NCBI RefSeq assembly: GCF_000936425.1
Contig: NZ_AVFK01000009.1
Span: 124,001 to 188,000, forward strand
Source of the DNA: Skermanella aerolata KACC 11604
Lineage (GTDB): Bacteria > Pseudomonadota > Alphaproteobacteria > Azospirillales > Azospirillaceae
Length of the DNA: 64,000 nt
Direction of reading: 5' to 3'
Under the pieces are notes generated by a model that ran no database searches, was not told where the DNA came from, and saw only the letters and a list, made by a program, of their open reading frames with translations. Position numbers and translations under genes: made by a program. This document shows, piece by piece, positions 8,940 to 19,507 of the stretch (within the stretch, counting starts at the first letter, position 1; each line of letters opens with the position of its first letter).

Positions 8940-10432
8940 TGACCGAAGCCACCTCTTCTTCCGCGCCGGTGCTCTGGACTGCCCGCGATGCCGCGGCTGC
9001 TGTCAACGGCACGCTCCAGGGGGCGGACTGGAACGCGACGGGCGTCTCGATCGACAGCCGTACGGTCAAGCCGGGCGACCTCTTCATCGCCCTGGCCGGT
9101 CCGAACTTCGACGGCCACGCCTATGCGGCGAAGGCCTTAACAGCCGGCGCCTCGGCGGTGCTGGTGTCGCACCGGCCGGACGACCTCCCGGCGGATGCTT
9201 CCGTACTGCTGGTCGAGGATACCTTCGCCGCCCTCCAGGATCTCGGCTCGGTGGCGCGTCTCCGCGCCAAAGCCAGGATCGTCGCCGTCACGGGGTCGGT
9301 CGGCAAGACCAGCACCAAGGAAGCGCTGGCGGTCTGCCTCGGCGCACTGGCGCCGACCTTCGCCACGGCGGGCAGCCTCAACAACCATTGGGGCGTCCCG
9401 CTCAGCCTCGCCCGGATGCCCGCGGACAGCGTCTATGCCGTGTTCGAGCTCGGCATGAACCATGCCGGGGAGATCGGTCCGCTGTCGCGTCAGGTCCAGC
9501 CCGACGTCGCGGTCATCACCACGATCGAGGCGGTCCACCTCGAGTTCTTCAGCTCGGTCGAAGCCATCGCCGACGCCAAGGCCGAGATCTTCGAAGGCAT
9601 GTCGCCCAACGGGACCGTGGTGCTCAACCGCGACAACCCGCACTATGCAAGGCTGGTCGCCGCAGCACGGACCAAGGGCCTGTCGCGCATCCTCGGCTTC
9701 GGCACGGCGGAAGACGCCGCCGCTCGCCTGACCGAGTGCTCGGCCCATGCGACTTGCAGCGCCGTCACCGCCGTCATCAAGGGCGAGCCGATCCAGTACG
9801 GCGTCAGCCTGCCCGGCCGTCACCACGTCATGAACAGCCTGGGCGTCCTGCTGGCGGTCCAGGCGCTCGGCGGCGATGTCGCGACTGCGGCGCAGGCGCT
9901 GGCAAAGGTCAAGCCGATCAAGGGCCGGGGCGTGCGGAAGCGGGTCAGGCTCGGCGGCGACTGGCTGACCATCATCGACGAGAGCTACAACGCCAGCCCG
10001 GTTTCGATGGAAGCGAGCTTTCAGGTGCTGAAGGCCAGTGAGCCGTCCGCCGGCGGCCGCCGCGTCGCGGTGCTAGGCGACATGCTGGAGATGGGCGAGA
10101 AGTCGCCGCTGCTGCATGCGGCCCTGGCGGAACCGCTCCGGGCCAACGGCGTCGACCTCGTCTTCTGCTGCGGTCCCAACATGAAGCGGCTGTTCGACAA
10201 GCTGCCCACGGCCATGCAAGGCGCCTGGGCGGAGAACAGTGCCGCACTCGCGCCCAAGATCGCGCAGGCTTTGCGCGGTGGCGACTGCGTCATGGTCAAG
10301 GGATCGCTCGGCAGCAGGATGGCACTGATCGTCGACGCGCTGTCTGCTCTCGGCGATGCCGATGCTCCGGTCGAAAATTCGGCTTTGAACGACACTAACG
10401 GCAAGACGGCTCGCGCCGTCCAGCAGGGTTGA
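8939..10432 (+). CDS. murF: UDP-MurNAc-tripeptide:D-Ala-D-Ala ligase MurF
   Basis: A 497-residue Mur ligase that attaches D-Ala-D-Ala to complete the UDP-MurNAc-pentapeptide. The ATP loop TGSVGKTSTK begins near residue 118, preceded by the N-terminal substrate domain and followed by the central and C-terminal ligase domains (for example YNASPVSMEA). The chosen ATG overlaps the murE stop by one base; the frame extends upstream through murE but only as an overlapping shadow. It ends in a polar tail not needed for the fold. Confidence 0.96.
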   Translation: MTEATSSSAPVLWTARDAAAAVNGTLQGADWNATGVSIDSRTVKPGDLFIALAGPNFDGHAYAAKALTAGASAVLVSHRPDDLPADASVLLVEDTFAALQDLGSVARLRAKARIVAVTGSVGKTSTKEALAVCLGALAPTFATAGSLNNHWGVPLSLARMPADSVYAVFELGMNHAGEIGPLSRQVQPDVAVITTIEAVHLEFFSSVEAIADAKAEIFEGMSPNGTVVLNRDNPHYARLVAAARTKGLSRILGFGTAEDAAARLTECSAHATCSAVTAVIKGEPIQYGVSLPGRHHVMNSLGVLLAVQALGGDVATAAQALAKVKPIKGRGVRKRVRLGGDWLTIIDESYNASPVSMEASFQVLKASEPSAGGRRVAVLGDMLEMGEKSPLLHAALAEPLRANGVDLVFCCGPNMKRLFDKLPTAMQGAWAENSAALAPKIAQALRGGDCVMVKGSLGSRMALIVDALSALGDADAPVENSALNDTNGKTARAVQQG

Positions 10433-10444
10433 GGCGATTATCAG

Positions 10445-11530
10445 ATGCTCTATCACCTGCTGTTCCCTTTGGCAGATGATTTTATCATCTTCAATTTATT
10501 CCGGTACATCACGTTCCGGACCGGCGGGGCTATCCTGACCGCGTCGGTCATCAGCTTCGTGTTCTTCCCGACCCTGATCCGCTGGCTGAAGTCCAAGCAG
10601 GGCGAGGGGCAGCCGATCCGCAGCGACGGACCGGAAACCCATCAGAAGAAGAAGGGCACGCCCACCATGGGCGGCCTGATGATCCTGATCGCGGTCGTCA
10701 TAAGCACCTTGCTATGGGCGGACCTGACCAACATCTACGTCTGGGTCGTGGTGCTCGTCACCATCGGCTTCGGCGCGATCGGCTTCGGCGACGACTTCCT
10801 CAAGCTGACCAAGCGCAACACCAAGGGCCTGCCCGGCAAGGGCAAGCTGGCCGGGCAGATCGGCATCGGCGCCGCGGCGGCCCTGGTCATCATGGCCTTC
10901 GCCCGCGATCCCGGCACGACCGGCCTTGCGGTCCCCTTCATGAAGGACCTACTGATCGATCTCGGCTGGTTCTTCGTGCCGATGGCTGTCTTCGTCATGG
11001 TCGGCGCCAGCAACGCGGTCAACCTGACCGACGGGCTGGACGGCCTCGCCATCGTGCCCGTCATGATCGCGGCAAGCTGCTTCGGCCTGATAGCATATCT
11101 GGTCGGCAACACCGTCTTCGCCAGCTACCTCCAGATCCATCACGTCCCCGGCACCGGCGAGCTGGCCGTCTTCTGCGGCGCCATGGTCGGCGCCGGCCTC
11201 GGCTTCCTGTGGTTCAACGCTCCCCCCGCAATGGTCTTCATGGGCGACACCGGTTCGCTGTCGATCGGCGGGGCGCTCGGCGCCATCAGCGTCATCACCA
11301 AGCACGAGCTGGTGCTGGCGATCATCGGCGGGTTGTTCGTGCTGGAAACGGTTTCGGTCATCGTCCAGGTCACCTCGTACAAGCTGACCGGCAAGCGGGT
11401 TTTCCGCATGGCCCCGTTGCACCATCACTTCGAAAAGAAGGGCTGGGCCGAACCGACCGTCGTCATCCGCTTCTGGATCATCGCCGTCGTGCTGGCGCTG
11501 GTCGGCCTGTCCACCCTGAAGCTGCGGTGA
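10445..11530 (+). CDS. mraY: Phospho-MurNAc-pentapeptide translocase MraY
   Basis: A 361-residue polytopic inner-membrane enzyme (about ten helices) that transfers phospho-MurNAc-pentapeptide to undecaprenyl phosphate, forming lipid I. Family motifs are present: [12 protein letters not shown], the acidic pair in [18 protein letters not shown] and the C-terminal APLHHHFE. The first codons are AT-rich relative to the gene. GAGGCG lies upstream of the ATG. It sits 12 bases after murF and 4 bases before murD. Confidence 0.97.
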   Translation: MLYHLLFPLADDFIIFNLFRYITFRTGGAILTASVISFVFFPTLIRWLKSKQGEGQPIRSDGPETHQKKKGTPTMGGLMILIAVVISTLLWADLTNIYVWVVVLVTIGFGAIGFGDDFLKLTKRNTKGLPGKGKLAGQIGIGAAAALVIMAFARDPGTTGLAVPFMKDLLIDLGWFFVPMAVFVMVGASNAVNLTDGLDGLAIVPVMIAASCFGLIAYLVGNTVFASYLQIHHVPGTGELAVFCGAMVGAGLGFLWFNAPPAMVFMGDTGSLSIGGALGAISVITKHELVLAIIGGLFVLETVSVIVQVTSYKLTGKRVFRMAPLHHHFEKKGWAEPTVVIRFWIIAVVLALVGLSTLKLR

Positions 11531-11534
11531 CGCC

Positions 11535-12935
11535 ATGATCGATCTGCGCCACCTCAAGGGAAAACGCTACGCCGTCATGGGGCTCGCCAAGTCGGGTCTC
11601 GCCACGGCCAAGGCGCTGACTTCAGCCGGGGTCGAGATCCTGGCCTGGGACGACGGCGAGGCCGGCCGTGCCGCCGCGATCGCCGCCGGCATCCCGCTGA
11701 CCGACCTGAACACGGCTGATCTGTCCGGCATCGAAGCCCTTCTGCTGTCGCCCGGCATCCCGCACACATATCCCACGCCCAACGCAGTCGCGACGAGGGC
11801 GAAGGCCGCAGGCATCCCGATCGTCGGCGATATCGAGCTGCTGTACGGCGCGCAGCCCCGGGCCGCCTATATCGGCATCACCGGCACCAACGGCAAATCG
11901 ACCACGACGGCGCTGATCGGCCACATCCTCAGCCTGACCGGCCGCCCGGTTCAGGTCGGCGGCAACCTCGGCACGCCCGTCCTAACATTCGAGCCGCTGG
12001 GCGAAGGCGGCGTCTACGTGCTGGAGATGTCCTCCTACCAGCTCGAACTGGTCCCCTCGGTCGCCTTCAACGTCGCCGTGCTGCTGAACGTCACCCCCGA
12101 CCATCTGGCCCGGCACGGTGGGATGGACGGCTATATCGCCGCCAAGCGCCATATCTTCCAGCACCCGAAGCGCTCACACACCGCCATCATCGGCGTCGAT
12201 GACGAGCACTGCCGCAAGGTCTACGACGAGCTTGAAGCGGCGCTGGAAAGCGCCGTCGTGCCCGTCTCCGCCGAGCACGAGACCAAGGGCATCTACGTCC
12301 TGGACGGCAAGCTGTACGACGGCGGCACCGAGCCGATCATCGACCTGAACACGATCCCGTCCCTGCCCGGCCGCCACAACTGGCAGAACGCGGCGGCGGC
12401 CTTCGCCGCGACCCATGCCGCCGGCGTGCCGGTGGAGACGATCCTCGAAGGTCTACGGACGTTCCCCGGCCTGGCGCACCGCCAGCAGCTCGTCGCCGAC
12501 CGCGACGGCATCCGGTACGTCAACGACAGCAAGGCGACCAACGCCGACGCCGCATCCAAGGCCCTGGTCTGCTACGACCCGATCTACTGGATCATCGGCG
12601 GACAGGCGAAGGAAGGCGGTCTCGACGGACTGGAACCCTTCATGCCGCGCATCCGCCACGCCTTCGTGATCGGTCAGGCATCGGAACAGTTCGCCACATG
12701 GCTTGATGCCCACGGCGTGCCCTATACTCTCTGCGGCGATCTGAAGACGGCCGTACCCGCCGCCACCGACCTCGCGCGGGCAGAAGGGCTGCGCGGCGCC
12801 ACGGTGCTGCTGTCACCCGCCTGCGCCTCATGGGATCAGTTCAAGAGCTTCGAACACCGCGGCGAGGTTTTCGCAGCGCTGGTCCACGCCTCCATCGACC
12901 GGTCCGCTCCCGCGGAAAAGGAAGTCGCGCCATGA
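11535..12935 (+). CDS. murD: UDP-MurNAc-L-alanine:D-glutamate ligase MurD
   Basis: A 466-residue cytoplasmic Mur ligase adding D-glutamate to UDP-MurNAc-L-Ala. An N-terminal Rossmann-like domain opens with AVMGLAKSGLATA; the ATP loop TGTNGKSTTTALIGH starts near residue 116; NDSKATNADA and the late SPACASWDQFKSFEHRG motif are typical of MurD. Length is normal. Its stop overlaps the ftsW start (ATGA). Confidence 0.96.
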   Translation: MIDLRHLKGKRYAVMGLAKSGLATAKALTSAGVEILAWDDGEAGRAAAIAAGIPLTDLNTADLSGIEALLLSPGIPHTYPTPNAVATRAKAAGIPIVGDIELLYGAQPRAAYIGITGTNGKSTTTALIGHILSLTGRPVQVGGNLGTPVLTFEPLGEGGVYVLEMSSYQLELVPSVAFNVAVLLNVTPDHLARHGGMDGYIAAKRHIFQHPKRSHTAIIGVDDEHCRKVYDELEAALESAVVPVSAEHETKGIYVLDGKLYDGGTEPIIDLNTIPSLPGRHNWQNAAAAFAATHAAGVPVETILEGLRTFPGLAHRQQLVADRDGIRYVNDSKATNADAASKALVCYDPIYWIIGGQAKEGGLDGLEPFMPRIRHAFVIGQASEQFATWLDAHGVPYTLCGDLKTAVPAATDLARAEGLRGATVLLSPACASWDQFKSFEHRGEVFAALVHASIDRSAPAEKEVAP

Positions 12936-14056
12936 CCGCTTTCGCCCGGACCGACCATTCCATATTCGGCAAGTGGTGGTGGACGGTCGACCGCTGGACG
13001 CTGGCCGTGCTGGCGGTCCTGATGGGTCTCGGTATCGTGCTGGTCCAGGCGGCGAGCCCGGCCGTTGCCGAGCGGATCGGGCTGGACAACTTCCACTTCG
13101 TCCAGCGCCACATCCTGACACTGGTGCCGGCCTGCCTGCTGATGGTCGGCGTGTCGCTGCTCAGCCCGCGCGGCGTCCGGCGCACCGCTATCGTCGCCTT
13201 CATAATCTTCACGATCCTGCTGGCGCTGACCATGGTCATCGGGTTCGAGATCAAGGGCGCGCGGCGCTGGATCCATGTGCCGGGCCTGTCGATCCAGCCG
13301 TCGGAGTTCGTCAAGCCGGCCTTCGCCGTGGTTGCCGCCTGGCTGTTCGCTCATGGCCGCACCAGCGACCGGTTCCCCGGCGCCGTCGTCTCGATCATGC
13401 TCTACCTGATGGTCGTCGGCCTGCTGATGATGCAGCCGGACTTCGGCATGACCTTCGTCGTCTCGGTCGTATGGTTCGGCCAGTTCTTCCTGGCGGGCCT
13501 GCCGATCGTCCTGGTGGCGATCCTGGGAGCGCTCGGCATCGTCGGCCTGATAGGGGCCTACATGTTCTTCCCGCACGTGGCGAGCCGCGTGAACCGCTTC
13601 CTCGACCCGGCGGCGGGCGACAACTATCAGGTCACCCGCTCGCTGGAGGCCTTCCAGAACGGCGGCGCGTTTGGCACCGGTCCCGGCCAGGGCAGCATCA
13701 AGATGATGCTCCCCGACGCCCATGCCGACTTCATCTTCGCGGTGGCGGGAGAGGAACTGGGGCTGTTCTGGTGCCTCGTCCTGGTAGCATTGTTCGCCTT
13801 CATCGTCATCCGCGGCTTCATGCGGGTAATGCGCGACGACAACCTCTTCGTCGTGCTGGCCGTCACCGGCCTGCTGACGCAGTTCGGCCTCCAGGCCTGG
13901 ATCAACATGGCGTCCAGCCTGCACCTGATGCCGACCAAGGGCATGACCCTGCCTTTCATCAGCTACGGCGGTTCGTCGCTGCTGGCGCTGGGCTTCGGCA
14001 TGGGCATGGTGCTGGCCCTGACGCGCAAGCGCTTCGGCGGGGGAGACGGCAAATGA
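12932..14056 (+). CDS. ftsW: Septal peptidoglycan glycosyltransferase FtsW
   Basis: A 374-residue SEDS-family integral membrane protein (about ten helices) that polymerises lipid II at the septum together with FtsI. Signature segments are seen: GARRWIHVPGLSIQPSEF, the large periplasmic loop with FLDPAAGDNYQV and GTGPGQGSIK, HADFIFAVAGEELG, and the C-terminal PFISYGGSSL. The start is the ATG that overlaps the murD stop; upstream extension would run through murD. Its stop overlaps murG (ATGA). Confidence 0.96.
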   Translation: MTAFARTDHSIFGKWWWTVDRWTLAVLAVLMGLGIVLVQAASPAVAERIGLDNFHFVQRHILTLVPACLLMVGVSLLSPRGVRRTAIVAFIIFTILLALTMVIGFEIKGARRWIHVPGLSIQPSEFVKPAFAVVAAWLFAHGRTSDRFPGAVVSIMLYLMVVGLLMMQPDFGMTFVVSVVWFGQFFLAGLPIVLVAILGALGIVGLIGAYMFFPHVASRVNRFLDPAAGDNYQVTRSLEAFQNGGAFGTGPGQGSIKMMLPDAHADFIFAVAGEELGLFWCLVLVALFAFIVIRGFMRVMRDDNLFVVLAVTGLLTQFGLQAWINMASSLHLMPTKGMTLPFISYGGSSLLALGFGMGMVLALTRKRFGGGDGK

Positions 14057-15249
14057 ACCGAGACACTACCCGCGATACCCAATCCTCACCCGTAGTCCTG
14101 GCGGCCGGCGGTACCGGCGGGCACATGTTCCCGGCGGAAGCGCTGGCCCGTGAGCTTCTGGCGCGCGGCCAGCGCGTCGTGCTGGTGACCGATCGGCGCG
14201 GCAAGGCCTTCGGCGACGCCCTGCCGGAAGTGGAAGTCCACCGTATCCGCGCCTCCAGCTTCGGCAGCGGCATCATGGGCAAGATCCGGGGCATGTTCGA
14301 GCTGACGCTCGGCGCCTTCCAGGCCCGCCGGCTGATGTCCCGCCTTAAGCCCGCCGCCGTCGTCGGCTTCGGCGGCTACCCCTCCGTTCCCACGGTGCTG
14401 CTGGCGCAGCGCGCCCGCGTGCCGACGATCCTGCACGAACAGAACGCCGTCCTGGGCCGAGCCAACCGGCTGGCCGCTCCCGGCGCCGTCCGGATCGCGA
14501 CCTCCTTCGCGGCCGTCTCGGCGGTCAAGCCGGCGGATGCCGGCAAGCTGGTCTTCACCGGCAATCCGGTCCGCCCCAACGTCGCATCCGTCCGCGACCT
14601 GCCCTATCCGCCCTTGGACGACGGCGGCGAGGTTCGCCTGCTGGTGGTCGGCGGCAGCCAGGGCGCCCGCATCTTCAGCGAGATCGTGCCCGAAGCGCTG
14701 GCTCTCCTGCCCGACGCGCTCAAGCGCCGGATCAGGATCGCCCAGCAATGCCGCCCCGAGGATCTGGAGGCGGCCAAAACAGCCTTCGCCAGGGCCGGCG
14801 TCGAGGCCGAGCTATCGACATTCTTCCGCGATGTGCCGGAGCGTCTGGCCGCCTGCCATCTCGCGATCTGCCGCTCCGGCGCCTCCACCGTCGCCGAACT
14901 GGCCGCCGTCGGCCGGCCCGCACTGCTGGTTCCCTATCCCTATGCGATGGACGATCACCAGACCGCCAACGCCCAGGCCGTGGCCGATGCCGGCGGCGCG
15001 TGGCTGATGCCGCAGACCGCCTTCACGCCGCAGGCGCTGGCCGACCGCCTGACGGCGCTGCTCGACCTGCCGGCGACGCTGACCAAGGCGGCGGAAGCCG
15101 CCCGTGCCCGCGGCGCCACCGACGCCGCGTCGCGTCTGGCCGACGTCGTCCTCGCCACCGGAAAAAGCGCATCCTTGACCCATAGCGCCCCCCACAGCGA
15201 CCGGCCGAGGGCCGGCGCCGATCATTACTCAACCGAGGCCGCCGAATAA
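14053..15249 (+). CDS. murG: UDP-GlcNAc:lipid I N-acetylglucosaminyltransferase MurG
   Basis: A 398-residue GT-B glycosyltransferase of the inner membrane's cytoplasmic face that converts lipid I to lipid II. The N-terminal [14 protein letters not shown] loop, [14 protein letters not shown] and [12 protein letters not shown] are present, as is the C-terminal UDP-GlcNAc site with [20 protein letters not shown] and DDHQTANA. The last 30 residues are a variable tail, making it longer than the E. coli enzyme (355). The start overlaps the ftsW stop; only one base separates its stop from murC. Confidence 0.96.
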   Translation: MNRDTTRDTQSSPVVLAAGGTGGHMFPAEALARELLARGQRVVLVTDRRGKAFGDALPEVEVHRIRASSFGSGIMGKIRGMFELTLGAFQARRLMSRLKPAAVVGFGGYPSVPTVLLAQRARVPTILHEQNAVLGRANRLAAPGAVRIATSFAAVSAVKPADAGKLVFTGNPVRPNVASVRDLPYPPLDDGGEVRLLVVGGSQGARIFSEIVPEALALLPDALKRRIRIAQQCRPEDLEAAKTAFARAGVEAELSTFFRDVPERLAACHLAICRSGASTVAELAAVGRPALLVPYPYAMDDHQTANAQAVADAGGAWLMPQTAFTPQALADRLTALLDLPATLTKAAEAARARGATDAASRLADVVLATGKSASLTHSAPHSDRPRAGADHYSTEAAE

Positions 15250-15250
15250 A

Positions 15251-16726
15251 ATGAGAGCCCTGCCCCTGTCCATCGGGACGATCCACTTCGTCGGTATCGG
15301 CGGGATCGGCATGAGCGGCATCGCCGAGGTCCTGCGGAACCTCGGCTACTCCGTGCGCGGCTCGGACATCGCCGACAGCGCCAACGTCAAGCGCCTGCGC
15401 GCACTCGGCATTCCGGTCGAGATCGGCCATCGCGGCGAAAACCTCGCCGACGCCTCCGTCGTCGTGATCTCCTCCGCCGTGAAGAAGGACAACCCGGAAG
15501 TCGTCGCCGCCCGCCTGGCGCTGATCCCGGTCGTCCGCCGCGCCGAGATGCTGGGCGAGCTGATGCGCCTGAAGTGGTCGATCGCGATCGGCGGCACCCA
15601 CGGCAAGACCACGACCACCAGCATGGTCGGCACCCTGCTGGAAGGCGCCGGGCTGGATCCGACCGTCATCAACGGCGGCATCATCAACGCCTACGGCACC
15701 AACACCCGGCTCGGCTCCGGCGACTGGATGGTGGTCGAGGCGGACGAGAGCGATGGCACCTTCACGAAGCTGCCGGCGCTGATCACCGTCGTCACCAACA
15801 TCGACCCTGAGCACCTGGACCACTACGGCACCTTCGACGGCGTCAAGGCGGCGTTCGAGAGCTTCGTCCAGAACATACCGTTCTACGGCTTCGCCGCACT
15901 CTGCATCGACCATCCCGAAGTGCAGGCGATGATCCCGCGCGTCGCCGACCGCCGCATCGTGACCTACGGCTTCAGCCCGCAAGCCGATGTCCGCGCCGTC
16001 GATGTCGTCACCGGCACTGACGGCGCCCACTTCAACGTGGCGCTCAGCGACCGCGTCGCCGGCGAGCCGCGCATGATCGAGAACATCCACCTGCCGATGT
16101 TCGGCCTGCACAACGTCCAGAACAGTCTGGCCGCCATCGCCGTCGGCAACGAGATGGGCATAGAGGGCGAGAAGATCCGCGCCAGCTTCGCCCGTTTCTC
16201 CGGCGTCAAGCGCCGCTTCACCAAGACGGGCGAGAGCAACGGCGTGACCGTGATCGACGACTACGGCCACCACCCGGTCGAGATCACGGCCGTCCTCAAG
16301 GCGGCCCGCACCGCCGGCACCGGCCGTACCATCGCCGTCGTCCAGCCGCACCGCTATTCCCGCCTGCACAGCCTGTTCGAGGACTTCTGCGCCTGCTTCA
16401 ACGACGCCGACGTCGTCATCGTCGCCGATGTTTACGCCGCCGGCGAGCAGCCGATCGAGGGCGCCGACCGCGACGGTCTGGTGGAAGGCCTGCGGATACG
16501 CGGCCACCGTCAGGTGCTGGCTCTCCCCAGCGCCGATGCGCTGCCGTCGATGGTCCACGATCTGGCCCAGCCCGGCGATTTCGTCGTCTGCCTGGGTGCC
16601 GGCAACATCACCGCCTGGGCCAACGCCCTGCCGGGCGAACTCGACCGCCTGAACGGCCTGAACGGGAACAATTTGGACGGGAAGAACCTGGACGCGATGA
16701 AGACGGCCGGCGGAGGGCGGGCATGA
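15251..16726 (+). CDS. murC: UDP-MurNAc:L-alanine ligase MurC
   Basis: A 491-residue cytoplasmic Mur ligase that commits UDP-MurNAc to the peptide branch by adding L-alanine. The UDP-binding loop [15 protein letters not shown] is near residue 14; the ATP loop [12 protein letters not shown] starts near residue 114; EADESDGTF and [10 protein letters not shown] are intact MurC motifs. An Asn/Leu-rich segment near the C-terminus ([14 protein letters not shown]) is a small lineage-specific extension. Its stop overlaps the murB start. Confidence 0.97.
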   Translation: MRALPLSIGTIHFVGIGGIGMSGIAEVLRNLGYSVRGSDIADSANVKRLRALGIPVEIGHRGENLADASVVVISSAVKKDNPEVVAARLALIPVVRRAEMLGELMRLKWSIAIGGTHGKTTTTSMVGTLLEGAGLDPTVINGGIINAYGTNTRLGSGDWMVVEADESDGTFTKLPALITVVTNIDPEHLDHYGTFDGVKAAFESFVQNIPFYGFAALCIDHPEVQAMIPRVADRRIVTYGFSPQADVRAVDVVTGTDGAHFNVALSDRVAGEPRMIENIHLPMFGLHNVQNSLAAIAVGNEMGIEGEKIRASFARFSGVKRRFTKTGESNGVTVIDDYGHHPVEITAVLKAARTAGTGRTIAVVQPHRYSRLHSLFEDFCACFNDADVVIVADVYAAGEQPIEGADRDGLVEGLRIRGHRQVLALPSADALPSMVHDLAQPGDFVVCLGAGNITAWANALPGELDRLNGLNGNNLDGKNLDAMKTAGGGRA

Positions 16727-17694
16727 CGGCGGCGCCCCGCATGCATCCCGAACCGCACCTGATCGACCGCCTTCCGGCGGTGCGCGGCCGGCTGACCGCC
16801 GACGCCCCGCTCGCCAACGTCACGTGGTTCCGCGTCGGCGGTCCGGCCGAAGCGATGTTCAAGCCGGCCGATGCGGCCGACCTCGGCGATTTTCTCGCCG
16901 GATGCCCGACCGACGTGCCCGTCACGGTGATCGGCGTCGCCTCCAACCTCCTGGTGCGCGACGGCGGCGTACCCGGCGTCGTGATCCGCCTGGGCCGCGC
17001 CTTCGTCGATGTGTCCGTCAACGGGTGCGAGATCACGGCGGGCGCCGCGGCGCTCGACCTCAACGTCGCCAACGCCGCGCGCGACGCCGGCATCGCCGGG
17101 CTGGAGTTCCTGTCCGGCATTCCCGGCACCATCGGCGGCGCGCTCCGGATGAACGGCGGCGCCTATGGCCGCGAGTTGTCCGACGTGGTCGTCTCCGCCA
17201 CCGCGCTCGACCGCTCCGGCCTCTCGCACGCGCTGAGCCGCGATGACCTCGGCCTCAGCTACCGTCACAGCAACGTGCCGGAAGACTGGATCTTCACCTC
17301 GGCCGTGCTGCGCGGGCATCCCGGCGACCACGCGGACATTGGCCGCCGCATGCACGAGATCGCGACGTCCAGGGCGGAAAGCCAGCCCGTCAAAGCGCGG
17401 ACCGGCGGTTCGACCTTCGCCAATCCTCCCGGTGAAAAGGCATGGGCACTGATCGACCGCGCCGGCTGCCGGGGCCTGACCATCGGCGGCGCGCAGGTGT
17501 CGGAGAAGCACTGCAACTTCCTGCTGAACCTCGGCACCGCCACCGCCGACGACCTGGAATCGCTCGGCGAGGAAGTCCGCCGCCGGGTCTACGAAACCTC
17601 GGGCATCGAACTCCGCTGGGAAATCCGCCGCATCGGCGTCCCGGCATCCTCAAGCACCCTCTCACCCCTCCGCTCACAGGGAAACCGGCCATGA
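16723..17694 (+). CDS. murB: UDP-N-acetylenolpyruvoylglucosamine reductase MurB
   Basis: A 323-residue FAD enzyme that reduces enolpyruvyl-UDP-GlcNAc to UDP-MurNAc with NADPH. The FAD-binding region includes [15 protein letters not shown] and [20 protein letters not shown]; the catalytic region has [19 protein letters not shown] and the C-terminal [11 protein letters not shown] and [10 protein letters not shown]. The shape fits the type I/IIa alphaproteobacterial enzymes. It overlaps murC and ddl by ATGA junctions. Confidence 0.96.
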   Translation: MTAAPRMHPEPHLIDRLPAVRGRLTADAPLANVTWFRVGGPAEAMFKPADAADLGDFLAGCPTDVPVTVIGVASNLLVRDGGVPGVVIRLGRAFVDVSVNGCEITAGAAALDLNVANAARDAGIAGLEFLSGIPGTIGGALRMNGGAYGRELSDVVVSATALDRSGLSHALSRDDLGLSYRHSNVPEDWIFTSAVLRGHPGDHADIGRRMHEIATSRAESQPVKARTGGSTFANPPGEKAWALIDRAGCRGLTIGGAQVSEKHCNFLLNLGTATADDLESLGEEVRRRVYETSGIELRWEIRRIGVPASSSTLSPLRSQGNRP

Positions 17695-18611
17695 GCCAGC
17701 ACGTCGCCGTCCTTCACGGAGGCTGGTCCGCCGAACGCGAAGTCTCGCTGGTCAGCGGCGCCGCCGTGGCGTCCGCCTTGAAGGAACGCGGCTTCCGCGT
17801 CACCCTGATCGATGTCGGCCGCGACTTGCCCGCACTGCTGGCGGCACTCACACCCCGTCCGGACGTGGTGTTCAACGCGCTGCACGGACGCTTCGGAGAG
17901 GACGGCACGATCCAGGGCGTGCTCGACATCCTAGGTCTCCGTTACACCCATTCCGGCATGCTGGCCTCGGCCATCGCCATGGACAAGTCGGCCACCAAGC
18001 GGTTGCTGAACGGCGTAGGCATCCGGTCCCCCAACGGCATGGTCGCGACCCGCGAACAGGTGCTTTCCGGTGACATCATGCCGGCGCCCTATGTCCTTAA
18101 GCCGAACAACGAAGGATCTAGCGTTGGAATCCAGATAGTACGAGAAGGCGATAACAGACATCCTTCCTATGCCGAAAGTTGGAATCACGGTGAAACTGTT
18201 CTGATTGAACAGTATATTCCCGGCCACGACCTGACCGTTGCAGTCATGGGCGACCGCGCGCTGACAGTGACGGAGATCAAGCCGCACTCCGGCTTCTATG
18301 ACTACTCCGCAAAATACACCGATGGCCGTGCCACTCATCTGGTACCTGCCCCTGCACCCAAGGAAGTCTTGGAAGAGGCGATGAGGGTTGCCGTTCTGGC
18401 CCATAATACTTTGGGATGCACCGGCGTTAGCCGCAGCGACTTCCGCTGGGACGATACGATTTCGGGTATTTCCGGAGTTTATTTCCTAGAAATTAACACA
18501 CAGCCGGGTATGACCCCCTTGTCGCTCGTCCCTGAACAAGCGGCATACCTGGGTATCTCTTTCGGTGAACTGGTCGTCTGGATGGTGGAGAACGCCGTAT
18601 GTCACGCGTGA
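17691..18611 (+). CDS. ddl: D-alanine--D-alanine ligase Ddl
   Basis: A 306-residue ATP-grasp enzyme making the D-Ala-D-Ala dipeptide used by MurF. Motifs: VLHGGWSAEREVSLVSG at the N-terminus, FNALHGRFGEDG, KPNNEGSSVGI and the C-terminal metal site VYFLEINTQPGMTPLSLVP. The start is the ATG overlapping the murB stop. From about 18108 onward third-codon GC drops visibly compared with the first half and with neighbouring genes, although the frame and motifs remain intact. Its end overlaps ftsQ by 13 bases. See findings. Confidence 0.96.
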   Translation: MSQHVAVLHGGWSAEREVSLVSGAAVASALKERGFRVTLIDVGRDLPALLAALTPRPDVVFNALHGRFGEDGTIQGVLDILGLRYTHSGMLASAIAMDKSATKRLLNGVGIRSPNGMVATREQVLSGDIMPAPYVLKPNNEGSSVGIQIVREGDNRHPSYAESWNHGETVLIEQYIPGHDLTVAVMGDRALTVTEIKPHSGFYDYSAKYTDGRATHLVPAPAPKEVLEEAMRVAVLAHNTLGCTGVSRSDFRWDDTISGISGVYFLEINTQPGMTPLSLVPEQAAYLGISFGELVVWMVENAVCHA

Positions 18612-19507
18612 ACAAGCCAGCACTCTGCGCCCCACGGGATCTGCGCACCCGCACCGCCGAGCGTGCGCGGAGCGCCACCCAGAAAGCGACCCAAAAAGCC
18701 AACCGCCGCCGGTCCTGGCCGCGCTGGACGGGCACTGCCCTGAAGTTCGGCATGGTGGCCCTGCCCGTCGTCATGCTCGGCGGCGCCGGCACCTGGGCAT
18801 ACCAGACCGGCTGGTTCGGCCAGATGGGCAACCGCATCACGGCGGCGCTGATCGACCTGACCGTCGATGCCGGTCTCGAAGTCCAGGAAGTCCTGGTCGA
18901 AGGCCGCAACGAGACTGACCGCAACGCCGTGATGGCCGCGATCCAGGTCAAGCGCGGCGACCCGATCATGCAGTTCGATCCGGAAGCCGCCCGCGCCGGC
19001 CTGGAACGGCTGCGCTGGGTCGCCAACGCCACGGTCGAGCGACGCCTGCCCAACACCGTCTTCGTCAAGCTGGACGAGCGCCGCCCGATGGCGCTGTGGC
19101 AGCGCGACGGCAAGCTGGCGCTGATCGACCGCGACGGCGAGGTCCTGACCGAGCGCGAACTCGGCCGCTATAACAACCTGCTTCAGATCATCGGCGCCGA
19201 TGCTCCCAAGCATGCGCAGGAATTGCTGGGCCATCTCAGCACGGTGCCCGCGCTGTTCCAGCGGGTCAACGCCGCCACCCGGATCGGCGGGCGCCGGTGG
19301 GATCTCCATCTGGCCAACGGCGTCATCATCCGTCTGCCGGAAAGCGATATCGGCGGAGCGCTCCATCATCTGGCCGATCAGGAAGCGAAGCAGCCGGTCC
19401 TCGACCGCGATATCGTCGCGGTAGACCTGCGCCTGCCCGATCGCCTGGTAATACAGACTTCGACCGCTGCGGCACAACGCCGCCGTGCTCCAGAGCAAAA
19501 GATATGA
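18599..19507 (+). CDS. ftsQ: Cell division protein FtsQ
   Basis: A 302-residue bitopic membrane protein: a basic cytoplasmic N-terminus (about 40 residues, Arg/Lys-rich), one membrane helix near residues 43-65, a POTRA domain (VQEVLVEGRNETDRNAV) at about 95-165 and a beta domain. FtsQ recruits FtsB/FtsL to the divisome. The ATG lies inside the end of ddl. A 121-base AT-rich gap follows before ftsA, the longest gap between two genes of the mraZ-to-ftsA run. Confidence 0.92.
   Translation: MSRVNKPALCAPRDLRTRTAERARSATQKATQKANRRRSWPRWTGTALKFGMVALPVVMLGGAGTWAYQTGWFGQMGNRITAALIDLTVDAGLEVQEVLVEGRNETDRNAVMAAIQVKRGDPIMQFDPEAARAGLERLRWVANATVERRLPNTVFVKLDERRPMALWQRDGKLALIDRDGEVLTERELGRYNNLLQIIGADAPKHAQELLGHLSTVPALFQRVNAATRIGGRRWDLHLANGVIIRLPESDIGGALHHLADQEAKQPVLDRDIVAVDLRLPDRLVIQTSTAAAQRRRAPEQKI

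Noticed and set aside
15023-16558. A 511-codon minus-strand frame over murC
   Set aside because: Antisense shadow of murC with no supporting motif.
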